Shown here: positions 1 through 10,185 of the stretch, in pieces | How positions within the stretch are numbered: position 1 is the stretch's first letter | Layout: each line of letters opens with the position of its first letter | Origin: Klebsiella michiganensis | Lineage (GTDB): Bacteria > Pseudomonadota > Gammaproteobacteria > Enterobacterales > Enterobacteriaceae | Direction of reading: 5' to 3' | NCBI RefSeq assembly: GCF_002925905.1 | Contig: NZ_PRDB01000001.1 | Location: 1,412,487 to 1,476,486 of the forward strand | DNA length: 64,000 nucleotides | Translations under genes and position numbers: made by a program | Notes under the pieces: generated by a model | Database searches by the model: none | What the model was told of the DNA's origin: nothing | The model's input: only the letters and a program-made list of their open reading frames with translations

Positions 1-1061
1 ACCTTGGCTTTATCGCCACCGGGGCGGTGCTGTCCGGCCAGGCGATCTCAGCGGTTTTCCATACTACGGAAACCAGCGGCATTCTGCTTTTTGCTGCCGC
101 CACGCTGGTTATCGCCTACGTCGGCTATCGTTTGATCCACCTGTTGGGCAAGCTGGCGAGCCTGGTGGGGATTATCGCGTTTATCTACCTGCTGTGGAAA
201 ATCAGTTCCTTTCCGGCTATTGGCGACCTGCTGAGTATCCGACCCTTTAGCTGGAGTACGTTTTTAACCGCCACCGGCCTTGCGGCTTCCTGGCAGATCA
301 CCTTTGGCCCCTATGTTGCCGATTATTCCCGCTATCTACCGCGCAGCACCTCTCCCGGGAAGGTCTTTTTCGCCGTCGGGAGCGGTTCGGTGATTGGCGC
401 GCAAATCGCCATGACCGTCGGGGTGCTGGCTGCCGCTCTCTCGCAGGGAAAACTGGTCGGTCATGAGGTGGACTATATCGTCGGCCTGGGCGGCACCGGC
501 GCGATTGCCACGCTGTTATATCTGAGCATCGCGTTTGGTAAACTGACGATCAATACCCTGAATGCCTACGGCAGCCTGATGTGCCTGGCGACGGTGTACA
601 GCTGCGGGAAGCAGCGAGTGCGCGTAAGCCAGTCGGTACGTCTGCTGGTGCTGGCGATGATTATTACCCTGGCGACCGCTATCGCGATTATCGGGCAACA
701 CTCTTTCCTGTCGGCTTTTAAATCCTTCCTGTTGTTTCTGTTAACTTTCTTTACACCGTGGAGCGCGATTAACCTGGTGGATTACTATTTCTTCAACCAT
801 CAGGCTATAGACATGGAGGCGCTGAACGATCCGAACGGGAAATATCGGGCGTGGAATGTGACGGGGCTCGGGGTTTATCTCGTTGGAGTGGCGGTACAGA
901 CGCCGTTTATTGATAGTGGATTCTATTCCGGCCCATTTGTGAAGATGCTGGGCGGTATCGATATCTCCTGGCTCATTGGGCTGGCGCTACCGGCGGGGCT
1001 CTACTATGTCCTGCGCAAAGCGCAGTCCGCAGCGGCGGCTGGCGCCGCCATCAGTCGTTAA
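1..1061 (+). CDS. NCS1-family nucleobase/cytosine-type permease, 5'-truncated by window edge
   Basis: Integral membrane symporter of the nucleobase:cation symporter-1 (NCS1) family. The reading frame is open to the left edge, so the true start lies outside; about 350 C-terminal residues are present, against about 430-480 for the family. Many hydrophobic helices are visible, and the segment [13 protein letters not shown] is typical of the family. The stop lies 11 bp before hutI and the strand is the same, so it is probably the transporter of this hut operon. The substrate is not certain: the family carries cytosine, purines, hydantoins and allantoin, but the position next to hutI/hutG suggests histidine, urocanate or a related imidazole (inference). 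Confidence 0.8.
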   Translation, partial: LGFIATGAVLSGQAISAVFHTTETSGILLFAAATLVIAYVGYRLIHLLGKLASLVGIIAFIYLLWKISSFPAIGDLLSIRPFSWSTFLTATGLAASWQITFGPYVADYSRYLPRSTSPGKVFFAVGSGSVIGAQIAMTVGVLAAALSQGKLVGHEVDYIVGLGGTGAIATLLYLSIAFGKLTINTLNAYGSLMCLATVYSCGKQRVRVSQSVRLLVLAMIITLATAIAIIGQHSFLSAFKSFLLFLLTFFTPWSAINLVDYYFFNHQAIDMEALNDPNGKYRAWNVTGLGVYLVGVAVQTPFIDSGFYSGPFVKMLGGIDISWLIGLALPAGLYYVLRKAQSAAAAGAAISR

Positions 1062-1072
1062 AGGAGAGCGTC

Positions 1073-2281
1073 ATGTATACCCTTTGGCATCACTGCCGGA
1101 TCGCCACCATGGCCGCTGGGCATTATCAGTTGCTTGACGATGGCGCGATGCTGACCGACGGCGCAGTGCTGTTATGGGTCGGGAACCGGGCAGAATTGCC
1201 GGACTTGCCCGTTGCGCAGCGGGTGGATTTGCAGGGCAGGGTGGTCACGCCGGGACTGGTGGATTGTCATAGCCACGCGGTGTTTGGCGGCGACCGGGCC
1301 CGGGAATTTGAAATGCGTCTCAACGGGGCGAGCTATGCGGAGATCGCGGCTGGCGGCGGCGGGATCGCCAGTACAGTCAACGCCACGCGACAGGCCAGCG
1401 AAAGCCAGTTGCTGGAGAGCGCGCGGCAGCGTATCCGGGAGCTATGCCGGGACGGCGTAACGGCGCTGGAGATCAAATCCGGCTACGGCCTGGATCTGGC
1501 TAACGAACGTAAAATGCTGCGGGCGATCCGCCGTTTAGGCGACATATTGCCGCTGACCGTGCGCAGTACCTGCCTGGCGGCCCATGCGGTGCCCGTCGAG
1601 TATCAGGAGCGGGCGGATGCCTGGATTGACTATATTTGCGAACGACTGCTGCCGGAACTGCATCAGGAAGGGCTGGTGGATGCGGTGGATGCGTTCTGCG
1701 AACACCTGGCATTTTCGCCCTCGCAAGTGGAGCGGGTCTTTCAGAAGGCCCGGGAACTGGGGCTGCCAGTGAAGCTCCATGCTGAACAGCTAACGCTACA
1801 GCATGGGGCGGCGTTGGCCGCTCGCTACCATGCGCTGTCGGCGGATCATCTGGAATATTTGTGCGAAGAAGATATCGCCGCAATGGCACGCCATGGGACG
1901 GTGGCGGTGCTGCTGCCGGGCGCCTATTACTTCCTGCGTGAGAAACAGCTACCGCCGCTGGATCTGCTGCGTCAGTACCGGGTGCCGATTGCCCTCGCCA
2001 GCGATTTAAATCCCGGCACCTCGCCGGTGTTGTCCCTGCGTCTGATGATGAATATGGCCTGTACGCTATTCCGCATGACGCCGGAAGAGGCGTTGGCTGG
2101 CGTGACGCTTAACGGCGCGAAGGCGCTGGGGCTGGATACCGTTTGTGGTTCTCTGGAAGCCGGAAAAGAGGCCAGCTTCGTGGCGTGGGATATCGCTTAT
2201 CCGGCGGAGCTAAGCTACTGGCTGGGAGGCTCCCTTTCGAAACAGGTGATTTATCAAGGTAAGGAGGTTTATTGTGATTAA
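1073..2281 (+). CDS. hutI: Imidazolonepropionase
   Basis: Cytosolic metal-dependent amidohydrolase that opens imidazolone-5-propionate to N-formimino-L-glutamate, the third step of histidine degradation. The 402-aa length is normal. The sequence shows the amidohydrolase pattern: [10 protein letters not shown] near residues 59-68 (metal-binding His pair), HAEQ in the middle, SADHLEYL, and the ASDLNPGT loop near residue 320. The start is ATG preceded by AAGGAGAG at good spacing. It follows the permease by 11 bp and overlaps hutG by 8 bp, so the three genes are probably one transcript. The promoter and the hutC regulator, if present, lie left of the window. Confidence 0.95.
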   Translation: MYTLWHHCRIATMAAGHYQLLDDGAMLTDGAVLLWVGNRAELPDLPVAQRVDLQGRVVTPGLVDCHSHAVFGGDRAREFEMRLNGASYAEIAAGGGGIASTVNATRQASESQLLESARQRIRELCRDGVTALEIKSGYGLDLANERKMLRAIRRLGDILPLTVRSTCLAAHAVPVEYQERADAWIDYICERLLPELHQEGLVDAVDAFCEHLAFSPSQVERVFQKARELGLPVKLHAEQLTLQHGAALAARYHALSADHLEYLCEEDIAAMARHGTVAVLLPGAYYFLREKQLPPLDLLRQYRVPIALASDLNPGTSPVLSLRLMMNMACTLFRMTPEEALAGVTLNGAKALGLDTVCGSLEAGKEASFVAWDIAYPAELSYWLGGSLSKQVIYQGKEVYCD

Positions 2282-3083
2282 GGCGTTTGATTTGCAGCAG
2301 GGGAACCTGCCGCTGCTGGTCAGTATGCCCCACCCGGGAACGTTATTAACCCCCGAAGTCGCCCAGGGGCTCACGCCGAGGGCGAAGCGTCTGGAAGATA
2401 CCGACTGGCATATTCCCTTGCTCTATCAGACCATCGCGGACATGGGGGCCAGCACGTTATGCGCCCGCTATTCCCGCTATGTGGTGGATATCAATCGCCC
2501 GGCGGATGATAAACCGCTTTACAGCACGGCGACAACCGGGCTGTTTACCGATATCTTTTTTGACGGCGAAGCCCTGTTCGTGCCTGGCGGTGCGCCTGAC
2601 GCGGCGGCGAAGGACGCGATACTAAAACAGGTCTGGCAGCCTTATCACCAGGCGCTTGCCGCTGAACTGACACGCCTGCGTGAGAAATTTGGCTATGCGC
2701 TGTTGTGGGATGCGCACTCGATCAAATCCGTGGTGCCGCGCTTGTTCGAAGGGCGGCTGCCGGATCTGAACTTTGGTACGGCGGACGGCGCCAGCTGTTC
2801 GACACAGCTCAGCCAGGCGCTGCTGGCAAGCTGCAATGCGTTCCCGCAGTATAGCCGGATACTCAATGGCCGCTTTAAAGGCGGATATATCACCCGTCAC
2901 TATGGCGATCCCGTCAACCATATTCATGCTGTTCAGCTAGAAATGGCCCAGTGCTGCTATATGGATGAGGAGAGCTTTGCTTATCTTCCGGAGAAAGGGC
3001 AGCAGGCGCAACAACTGCTGGAGAGGTTGATTAATACTGCGTTGCAGTGGGGACGAGAGCAGTACGGCGAGCCCGGAATGTGA
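2274..3083 (+). CDS. hutG: N-formylglutamate deformylase (N-formylglutamate amidohydrolase)
   Basis: Cytosolic hydrolase that splits N-formyl-L-glutamate to glutamate and formate. 269 aa, FGase family, with the conserved [10 protein letters not shown] segment near residue 140 and [13 protein letters not shown] near residue 200. The start is GTG inside the end of hutI (8-bp overlap), with AAGGAGG seven bases upstream. This family (Pseudomonas-type HutG) acts on formylglutamate, whereas the arginase-like HutG of some enterics acts on formiminoglutamate. If this is the only HutG, a formiminoglutamate deiminase (HutF) would be expected elsewhere; that is not visible here. It is the last recognisable gene before the foreign region. 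Confidence 0.92.
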   Translation: MIKAFDLQQGNLPLLVSMPHPGTLLTPEVAQGLTPRAKRLEDTDWHIPLLYQTIADMGASTLCARYSRYVVDINRPADDKPLYSTATTGLFTDIFFDGEALFVPGGAPDAAAKDAILKQVWQPYHQALAAELTRLREKFGYALLWDAHSIKSVVPRLFEGRLPDLNFGTADGASCSTQLSQALLASCNAFPQYSRILNGRFKGGYITRHYGDPVNHIHAVQLEMAQCCYMDEESFAYLPEKGQQAQQLLERLINTALQWGREQYGEPGM

Positions 3084-3504
3084 ACTCGTATATTGAAAAG
3101 CTGAAGACACAGGCATCCAAAAAGTCTGTAAAACAGCCGAAGGCGATAAGAAAGGTCAAATAAAGCGACGCCTTACCGCCTGCCTGGCTTCTTCTGAAGA
3201 GAGGGGGAATGCGGGCCGTTAGCGGACCCCCCTTATATCTCCGTCTTTCAGGGCGGGGATCCTGCTTCAGCATTAACGCTATGCGATCGTTGTGTCAGCA
3301 CTTTCACGTGCACGGGCAATTGCAATTTATAAGTGCTTCACGGATAAGGTCTGGATGTCATTGTTGAGCGAGAGGGGGTCGTTTCTTTTTGGCTTGACAG
3401 CGATATCTCGTCAGAAAATCAATTACTCAGATGTCATGTTTCTCAGCTCAGCATCCACTGCCAGGCGGGGATGCCGGCCGTCGCGCTTTGACATATTTTC
3501 GGCG
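3084..3504 (+). other. Gene-free junction region; possible IS200/IS605-type right-end remnant
   Basis: About 420 bp without a convincing gene. From about 3166 a lysine/arginine-rich open stretch reads ...RRLTACLASSEERGNAGR and stops at TAG 3220-3222. It is followed by CTCCGTCTTTCAGGGCGGGG (about 3238-3257), an imperfect hairpin like the right end/guide-RNA end of IS200/IS605 tnpB elements. No tnpA or tnpB body is present. The assignment rests on resemblance recalled from memory and is weak. The rest (3260-3504) shows nothing I recognise and may contain the left junction of the foreign segment. Confidence 0.25.
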
Positions 3505-3885
3505 TCAGGCCGTGCAGAAGCCGGCGACGGCGACCTTCTGGAACAGGTGCGGGCTGGCCACGACGGATGAGGGATATGCCGGAAGTTTCGCGAGGAACGC
3601 GGGATCGGTGAAGGCGGCGCGGACCGCCTCAGTTGACTCCCACACCACATAGTTCAGGTAAGTCGGACTATCGCCGATCGCCCGATGTAGTTGCATGGAA
3701 ATGAAGCCTGGTTGCTTCGTAATGACCCCGGCAGCCGCCCTGAAAGCGTCCAGGAAACCCGCTTCGTCGGTGGGCTCGACGACCGTAAACAGGTTGATGA
3801 GCACAAGAGGCGCGGTCGCGATACTGAGTTGGCGGTCAAACGGAAATTTCTCGTCCAGAGGTTTGAATGGTTTTATGGCAGTCAT
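3505..3885 (-). CDS. Antibiotic biosynthesis monooxygenase (ABM)-domain protein
   Basis: Small 126-aa protein with a dimeric ferredoxin-like ABM fold. The visible core is LVLINLFTV...FLDAFRAAAGVITKQPGFISMQLHRAIGDSPTYLNYVVWESTEAVRAAF, typical of the family (substrate-facing beta sheet, conserved W in YVVWES). ABM proteins are cofactor-free monooxygenases or stress/heme-related enzymes; the substrate here is unknown. ATG at 3885 follows AGGAGCT. It is the second gene of a two-gene unit behind the FAD oxidoreductase (55-bp gap), probably repressed by the divergent TetR protein. GC-rich with a codon style unlike the neighbouring AT-rich reverse transcriptase; probably acquired together with its two partners. 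Confidence 0.8.
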   Translation of the reverse strand: MTAIKPFKPLDEKFPFDRQLSIATAPLVLINLFTVVEPTDEAGFLDAFRAAAGVITKQPGFISMQLHRAIGDSPTYLNYVVWESTEAVRAAFTDPAFLAKLPAYPSSVVASPHLFQKVAVAGFCTA

Positions 3886-3940
3886 GGCGGAGCTCCTGTC
3901 TGTTGTGAAATTGAAGTGGGTTGATCGATGCCGTTTTTAC

Positions 3941-4834
3941 TCAAGCGAGCATCGACTGCTGGGCGAAGATACCCGCCATCGCGCCTTGCCATGTTGCCGT
4001 AGTGACCGAGGGCATTCCGGGGTTGGCGAGGTCGCCAGCGGCGTAAATGCCTGGCATGCTGGTTTCGCGGCGCTCATCGGTCTTGAGGGCGATGCCGGTT
4101 GGCGTATTGACCGTGGCGAGGCCCAGTGTGTCATGAAGGCTTGCGGACGGCCTGGTACGGGGATGCGCGAAGAGGATATCGACCGCGACAGCGGGGCCGT
4201 TATCGAGTCGGACGGCGGACTTATGGCCTTCATTACCGAAAATTTCCACGATCTTGCCTTCAACGATGGCTTTGTTTCGGCGGACGAGGTCGGTTCGGAT
4301 ATCGGGTGCGATGTCGTGACCATCGGTAAAGACCGTCAACCTGTCGGTCCAGTCATGGAAGAGTCTGACCTGATTGTGCGACTGCGGGCCAGACCAGATG
4401 AGGCCCCAATGCTGGTCGGCGACTTCAAAGCCGTCGCAGTAGGGGCAGGGTATGATGGACGTCCCCCAGCCTTCAGCAAAGCCAGGAATATCAGGTATCT
4501 GGTCAGTGATGCCATAGCTCAGGATCAGGCGGCGCGCCCTCAGGCTTTCGTTATCGTCAGTGACGACGCAGAAATCGTCGATGGTGCCGGATAAGCTTTC
4601 GGCCCGCGCATTGACAAGGCCGATCGTTGGATAGCGCGCCAGCTGCTGACGTGCCTCGACCAGGATGTCCAGCGGCGGCTTGTGGTCGTGGCCGAGCACA
4701 CCATGCGAATAGCCGGCAAAGCGATTGCGCGGCCGATCAGTGTCGAGGACCGTGACTTTGCGACGGGCGCGTCCAAGCTGCAGGGCGGCGGCAAGGCCGG
4801 CAAAGCTGCCGCCGATGATGATGACGTCATTCAT
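3941..4834 (-). CDS. FAD/NAD(P)-dependent oxidoreductase, thioredoxin-reductase-like
   Basis: 297-aa flavoprotein of the pyridine nucleotide-disulfide oxidoreductase class II fold. The N-terminal GGSFAGLAAALQLGRARRKV is the FAD-binding GxGxxG-like Rossmann motif, and the C-terminal GIYAAGDLAN is the second FAD motif. The middle contains CPYCDGFEV (residues about 133-141), matching the CxxC of thioredoxin reductases. That suggests a redox-active dithiol, although many relatives in TetR/ABM gene sets are of unknown substrate. ATG at 4834 is preceded by GGAGCCC. It is divergent from the TetR gene with a palindromic operator between them and is followed by the ABM gene. Inferred role: a small detoxification or redox cassette induced by a ligand of the TetR protein. 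Confidence 0.85.
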   Translation of the reverse strand: MNDVIIIGGSFAGLAAALQLGRARRKVTVLDTDRPRNRFAGYSHGVLGHDHKPPLDILVEARQQLARYPTIGLVNARAESLSGTIDDFCVVTDDNESLRARRLILSYGITDQIPDIPGFAEGWGTSIIPCPYCDGFEVADQHWGLIWSGPQSHNQVRLFHDWTDRLTVFTDGHDIAPDIRTDLVRRNKAIVEGKIVEIFGNEGHKSAVRLDNGPAVAVDILFAHPRTRPSASLHDTLGLATVNTPTGIALKTDERRETSMPGIYAAGDLANPGMPSVTTATWQGAMAGIFAQQSMLA

Positions 4835-4909
4835 GGTGATGGGCTCCGTGTTTTGGATGCGGGAAGATGGTTGGGTGTAGCGTGCCTTGTTTATTTATGA
4901 TACTTATTG

Positions 4910-4935
4910 GTATCCTAATTATGTAATTAGGATAC
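4910..4935. promoter_or_regulatory. Palindromic operator between divergent TetR and oxidoreductase genes
   Basis: Perfect inverted repeat: arm GTATCCTAATTA, 2-bp centre TG, arm TAATTAGGATAC. It lies 18 bp before the TetR start and 75 bp before the oxidoreductase start. Size and position are those of a TetR-dimer operator. The upstream TGATACTTATTGGTATCC (4899-4915) is a second, imperfect half-overlapping dyad. That the local TetR protein binds here is an inference. Confidence 0.75.
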
Positions 4936-4953
4936 TGTCAAGGACTATATTTC

Positions 4954-5613
4954 GTGACCCATAAAAACAGCCAGACCCGGCGGGGCCGGCCCGTCAACGA
5001 GGCGCTTCGCCAAACCATCGTCGACGCCGCATCCGAACTCTTTTTGGAATTGGGATTTCAGGCGACGACCCTGGACAAAATCGCCCAGCGAGCGAAGATA
5101 TCCAAGCTCAGCATCTATCGGCACTTCGATAATAAAGAGGCGCTGTTCAGTGCGGCCATCGTGGCCGGCTGCAGTCAGTCGTTTGCGCCGCAAGCCCTTC
5201 TGGAAGGCGTTGAGGGTTCGCTCGAAGAGCAGCTGATGGCGGTGGGGTCGTTACTGCTTCGCACGCTGCTGAGATCGGATGTTCGCGGCGTCGAAGCCAT
5301 GGTTATGGCCGATAAGAAGAATCAGGCATCGTTAAGCAAGCTCCATTACGAAGCCGGCCCTGCTCATGTCATCACCCAGGTCGAGGCTTTTTTGCGCCAG
5401 CTGCACGCAAAGGCGCTTCTGAACGTGCCCGATCCTCACCAGTCCGCTCGTTTGTTTGCCGCGCTTTTCAAAGGCTCTGACCTTCTGATGATCGCGCGCT
5501 TCGATGAGGCCAGAGCTGAGAACGACAATGAAATCGAATCTTATTGTCGGTCGGCTGTCGCCATGTTCATCGCCGCACACGGTGGCATTCCGGGGGCGCT
5601 ATCGCGGGCGTGA
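4954..5613 (+). CDS. TetR/AcrR-family transcriptional regulator
   Basis: 219-aa DNA-binding repressor. The N-terminal HTH is clear: TIVDAASELFLELGFQATTLDKIAQRAKISKLSIYRHFDNKEALF (residues about 23-66). The C-terminal half resembles the AefR-like ligand/dimer domain. The start is GTG at 4954 with AAGGACT upstream; no ATG in this frame gives a better fit. It is divergent from the oxidoreductase-ABM pair and faces the perfect palindrome 4910-4935, so it probably controls both itself and that pair. The gene stops 17 bp before the psu remnant of a P4-like satellite, so its right border marks the edge of the inserted cassette. Confidence 0.88.
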   Translation: MTHKNSQTRRGRPVNEALRQTIVDAASELFLELGFQATTLDKIAQRAKISKLSIYRHFDNKEALFSAAIVAGCSQSFAPQALLEGVEGSLEEQLMAVGSLLLRTLLRSDVRGVEAMVMADKKNQASLSKLHYEAGPAHVITQVEAFLRQLHAKALLNVPDPHQSARLFAALFKGSDLLMIARFDEARAENDNEIESYCRSAVAMFIAAHGGIPGALSRA

Positions 5614-5629
5614 TCTTGCCTGGTATTCC

Positions 5630-5728
5630 AGCTTGCGTTCCGATCGCAACGTAATTAATCGTGAAAAATTCACCCCTGCGCAGAACATGATTTACATCCG
5701 CCGACGCGCGGAACTGGCCGCACGGTAG
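5630..5728 (+). pseudogene. psu: psu 3' remnant (P4-type polarity suppression protein, C-terminus only)
   Basis: The last 32 codons read in frame to a TAG at 5726-5728 and contain REKFTPAQNMI followed by an arginine-rich tail ending ELAAR. From memory, phage P4 Psu (190 aa; capsid decoration and Rho anti-terminator) ends with a nearly identical REKFTPAQNMI block and a similar tail. All upstream psu sequence is missing and is replaced by the TetR cassette. In P4 satellites psu precedes the cos site, as here. Function is surely lost. A profile search with Psu would confirm it. Confidence 0.75.
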
Positions 5729-5901
5729 CCTGCCTAAAAATCCCCGTAAATCCCGCTATTTTTAACGAAACAAGCCATGTATTCATAAGGTGCATGGTTT
5801 TGCATGCGTTTTTCCGACCCTGCATTCCCTGCCTGCGCCAGTCGCGGCGCGGCCTGAGGACACCTTTGCATCTGCATTAAAAGCGGCCCCTTAAGCGGGC
5901 A

Positions 5902-5927
5902 GGCGTGGCGTGGAGAGCATTGCGCGC
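5902..5927 (+). other. P2/P4-like cos site (phage packaging site)
   Basis: GGCGTGGCGTGGAGAGCAT followed by TGCGCGC. From memory the P2/P4 cohesive end is GGCGAGGCGGGGAAAGCAC followed by TGCGCGC, which gives 15 of 19 matches plus the flanking 7 bases. The site lies 174 bp after the psu remnant, the same order as in P4 (psu then cos). It suggests the island was once packaged by a P2-like helper phage. The flanking GC-rich stretch 5815-5900 also looks phage-derived but I cannot assign it. Confidence 0.65.
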
Positions 5928-7849
<1,922 letters not shown>

Positions 7850-7864
7850 TTTTCAGGCCTCATT

Positions 7865-8579
7865 TCAGGGGCCTAAATTTCTTGCATACCATTGAAGCAT
7901 TTCTCTTCTTTTTTCAATGTATAGAGCATGATTGTAAGTTCCTCGTATACTATTTTTATCAACATGGGCTAGCTGCATCTCAATTAAAGCACTTTCAAAT
8001 CCATTTTCATGTAATATCGTAGATAAAGTATGTCTAAATCCATGCCCCATTAATTCCCAACTATAACCAATTCGCTTAATAACCTTGTTTATGCTTGCTT
8101 TACTCATTGGCTTATTCGGATCGTTCCTCCCCGGAAAAAACATAACGATAGTTCCCTGTCATGACTTTTAGTTCATTGAGTAAATCTAACTCCTGAGTCG
8201 ACAATGGCACAAGGTGTGCCTTACGCATTTTCATCCTTTCAGCAGGAATTTCCCAAATAGCGTTACCTAGATTAAATTCTGACCATAATGCCGCACGTAA
8301 TTCGATGGTCCTTACACCCGTAATCATCAGTAATTTCGTGGCAATCAGGACACGCCGACCTCCGGTGTAACAATCCAAAGCACGCAGAAAATCTGGTATT
8401 TCATCAGCTTTTAGGAAAGGGAGTGATTGGATTGGTGTACATCGAGGGCACTAGAAAGATCCGCTGCAGGGTTAAACTCAGCCTTTCCACATTAGCAATG
8501 ACAGCCCTTGCCCATCTCCAGGTGTATAGGCTTTAGTTTCAGGCTTAGCGCGGCGAATCTGCATATCGTTTAAAGGCAT
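7865..8579 (-). pseudogene. int: P4-type tyrosine integrase, decayed
   Basis: Remains of a P4-family site-specific recombinase that inserted the island at thrW. The N-terminus (ATG at 8579; MPLNDMQIRRAKPET...) runs 33 codons to a TGA. Most of the middle is deleted: the family is about 400-440 aa and roughly half is missing. The remainder has a frame break near 8425 and another at the A6 run 8135-8140, where one base fewer would restore YVFPGRNDP. The C-terminal catalytic region is readable: TGVRTIELRAALW (first Arg), GHGFRHTLSTIL (HxxR box), LAHVDKNSIRGTYNHALY (catalytic Tyr region). It cannot give an active enzyme, so the island is fixed. It is convergent with the RT gene, 15 bp apart; an imperfect AGGCC/GGCCT stem at 7857-7875 may end both transcripts. 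Confidence 0.85.
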
Positions 8580-8631
8580 GTGTATAGGAATCCAAGACCG
8601 AACAGGAACATATACACAAACCTATACACAT
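8578..8631. repeat. Inverted repeats at the integrase start (arm-type or operator sites)
   Basis: Perfect 11-bp inverted repeat ATGTGTATAGG (8578-8588) and CCTATACACAT (8621-8631), with a related ATATACACAAACC between them and a third TGTATAGG copy at 8523-8530 inside the integrase frame. The first arm covers the int start codon. Repeats of this kind near int/attP normally bind the integrase or its excisionase and serve recombination or self-repression; that role is inferred from position. Confidence 0.5.
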
Positions 8632-8733
8632 TTAGTGCCGGATTCTACTGGATGGTAACGGACGACTATGGACTAAAAAACGTTATAAATCAGATGATTT
8701 ACGGAATAATACGGACGGTTGAGGAACTTGAAA

Positions 8734-8809
8734 TGGTGCCGATAATAGGAGTCGAACCTACGACCTTCGCATTACGAATGCGCTGCTCTACCAACTGAGC
8801 TATATCGGC
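8734..8809 (-). tRNA. thrW: tRNA-Thr (anticodon CGU)
   Basis: 76-nt tRNA gene on the minus strand, from GCCGATATAGC at 8809 to an encoded CCA (TGG on the plus strand at 8734-8736). The acceptor arms GCCGATA/TATCGGC pair, the anticodon loop reads TTCGTAA (anticodon CGU), and the T arm has GGTTCGACTCC. It follows proA as in E. coli thrW, a classic integration site for P4-type islands. Foreign DNA begins at its 3' end and the tRNA is intact, as expected when the incoming element restores the tRNA end. Confidence 0.97.
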
Positions 8810-8921
8810 CCTGCAAGATGTGCTGACGAGCGTAAGCACGGGATAGAAGGTTAAAACTAAGTGGGTGATGCGTCAATGCCCTTGCGAATCAAACGGCTAC
8901 TTTTGCATCACCCAATTAGCA

Positions 8922-10175
8922 TTAAGCACGAATGGTATCGTCGCCGAAACCAATCCACTTATAGGTCGTCAGGGCTTCCAGGCCCATCGGGCCGCGCGCG
9001 TGCAGCTTCTGGGTGCTGACCGCCACTTCCGCGCCGAGGCCGAACTGGCCGCCGTCGGTAAAGCGGGTAGAGGCGTTGACGTACACCGCCGAGGAATCCA
9101 CCTCGTTGATAAAGCGGTTCGCGTTGCCCAGGGTGCGCGTCAGGATGGCGTCAGAATGCTGGGTGCCGTGCTCGCGAATATGCGCTACCGCTTCATCCTG
9201 ATCGGCCACCACCTTCACGTTCAGATCCAGCGACAGATACTCATTGTCATACTGCTCCGCTTTCACCGGCTCTACGCTGGCCGGGCCGTTTTGCAGCGCG
9301 GGCAGGGAGGCCGCATCGGCGTGCAGGCTGACGCCGCTTTCCGCCATCTGCTTGCTCAGTGCGGGCAGGAAGCGTTCGGCGATATCCTGATGCACCAGCA
9401 GCGTTTCGACCGAGTTACAGGCGCTCGGGCGCTGCACTTTGGCGTTAACGATAACCTTCAGCGCTTCGGCCACGTCGGCGGAGTGGTCGATATAAATATG
9501 GCAGACGCCGATACCGCCGGTGATCACCGGGATCGTCGACTGCTCGCGGCACAGCTTATGCAAACCTGCGCCGCCGCGCGGGATCAGCATATCGATATAC
9601 TTATCCATCTTCAGCATCTCGCCGACCAGCGCGCGATCCGGGCTCTCAATCGCCTGCACGGTGGCCGCCGGTAAGCCGCACTCCTGCAGCGCCTGCTGAA
9701 TCACTTTCACCGTGGCGGCGTTGGTGCGCCAGGTCTCTTTACCGCCGCGCAGAATCGCCGCGTTGCCGGTTTTCAGGCACAAAGAGGCGACGTCGACGGT
9801 CACGTTCGGACGGGCTTCATAAATTACGCCCACCACGCCCAGCGGCACGCGGCGACGCTCAATACGCAGGCCGCTGTCCAGCAGACCGCCGTCGATCACC
9901 TGACCGACCGGGTCCGCCAGGCTGCAGACCTGACGAACATCGTTAGCAATTCCGCTCAGGCGCGCCGGGTTAAGCGCCAGGCGGTCAAGCAGCGCCTCGC
10001 TCAAACCGTTGGCGCGCGCTTCCGCCAGATCCTCAGCGTTAGCCCGCAGGATCGCGTCGGTCTGCGCTTCAAGATAGTCGGCAATCTTTTCCAGCACCCG
10101 GTTCTTTTCGCGGCTGGAAAGCTGCGCGAGTTTGTACGAGGCCGCTTTGGCAGCAATGCCCATTTGTTCCAGCAT
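8922..10175 (-). CDS. proA: Glutamate-5-semialdehyde dehydrogenase (gamma-glutamyl phosphate reductase)
   Basis: NADPH-dependent reduction of gamma-glutamyl phosphate to glutamate-5-semialdehyde, second step of proline synthesis. 417 aa, the usual length. The active-site cysteine lies in [13 protein letters not shown] near residue 255, and the cofactor/fold region includes [13 protein letters not shown]. It is 10 bp downstream of proB on the same strand, so it is one operon. thrW follows it (112 bp), as in E. coli. Codon use and GC content are typical of the host, in contrast to the island beyond thrW. Confidence 0.98.
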   Translation of the reverse strand: MLEQMGIAAKAASYKLAQLSSREKNRVLEKIADYLEAQTDAILRANAEDLAEARANGLSEALLDRLALNPARLSGIANDVRQVCSLADPVGQVIDGGLLDSGLRIERRRVPLGVVGVIYEARPNVTVDVASLCLKTGNAAILRGGKETWRTNAATVKVIQQALQECGLPAATVQAIESPDRALVGEMLKMDKYIDMLIPRGGAGLHKLCREQSTIPVITGGIGVCHIYIDHSADVAEALKVIVNAKVQRPSACNSVETLLVHQDIAERFLPALSKQMAESGVSLHADAASLPALQNGPASVEPVKAEQYDNEYLSLDLNVKVVADQDEAVAHIREHGTQHSDAILTRTLGNANRFINEVDSSAVYVNASTRFTDGGQFGLGAEVAVSTQKLHARGPMGLEALTTYKWIGFGDDTIRA

Positions 10176-10185
10176 TTTCAGCTCC

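Noticed and set aside
3695..4594. Plus-strand open frame opposite the ABM and oxidoreductase genes
   Set aside because: Spans two well-supported minus-strand genes and shows no recognisable protein pattern.
8865..9674. Plus-strand open frame opposite proA
   Set aside because: ProA is unambiguous on the other strand.
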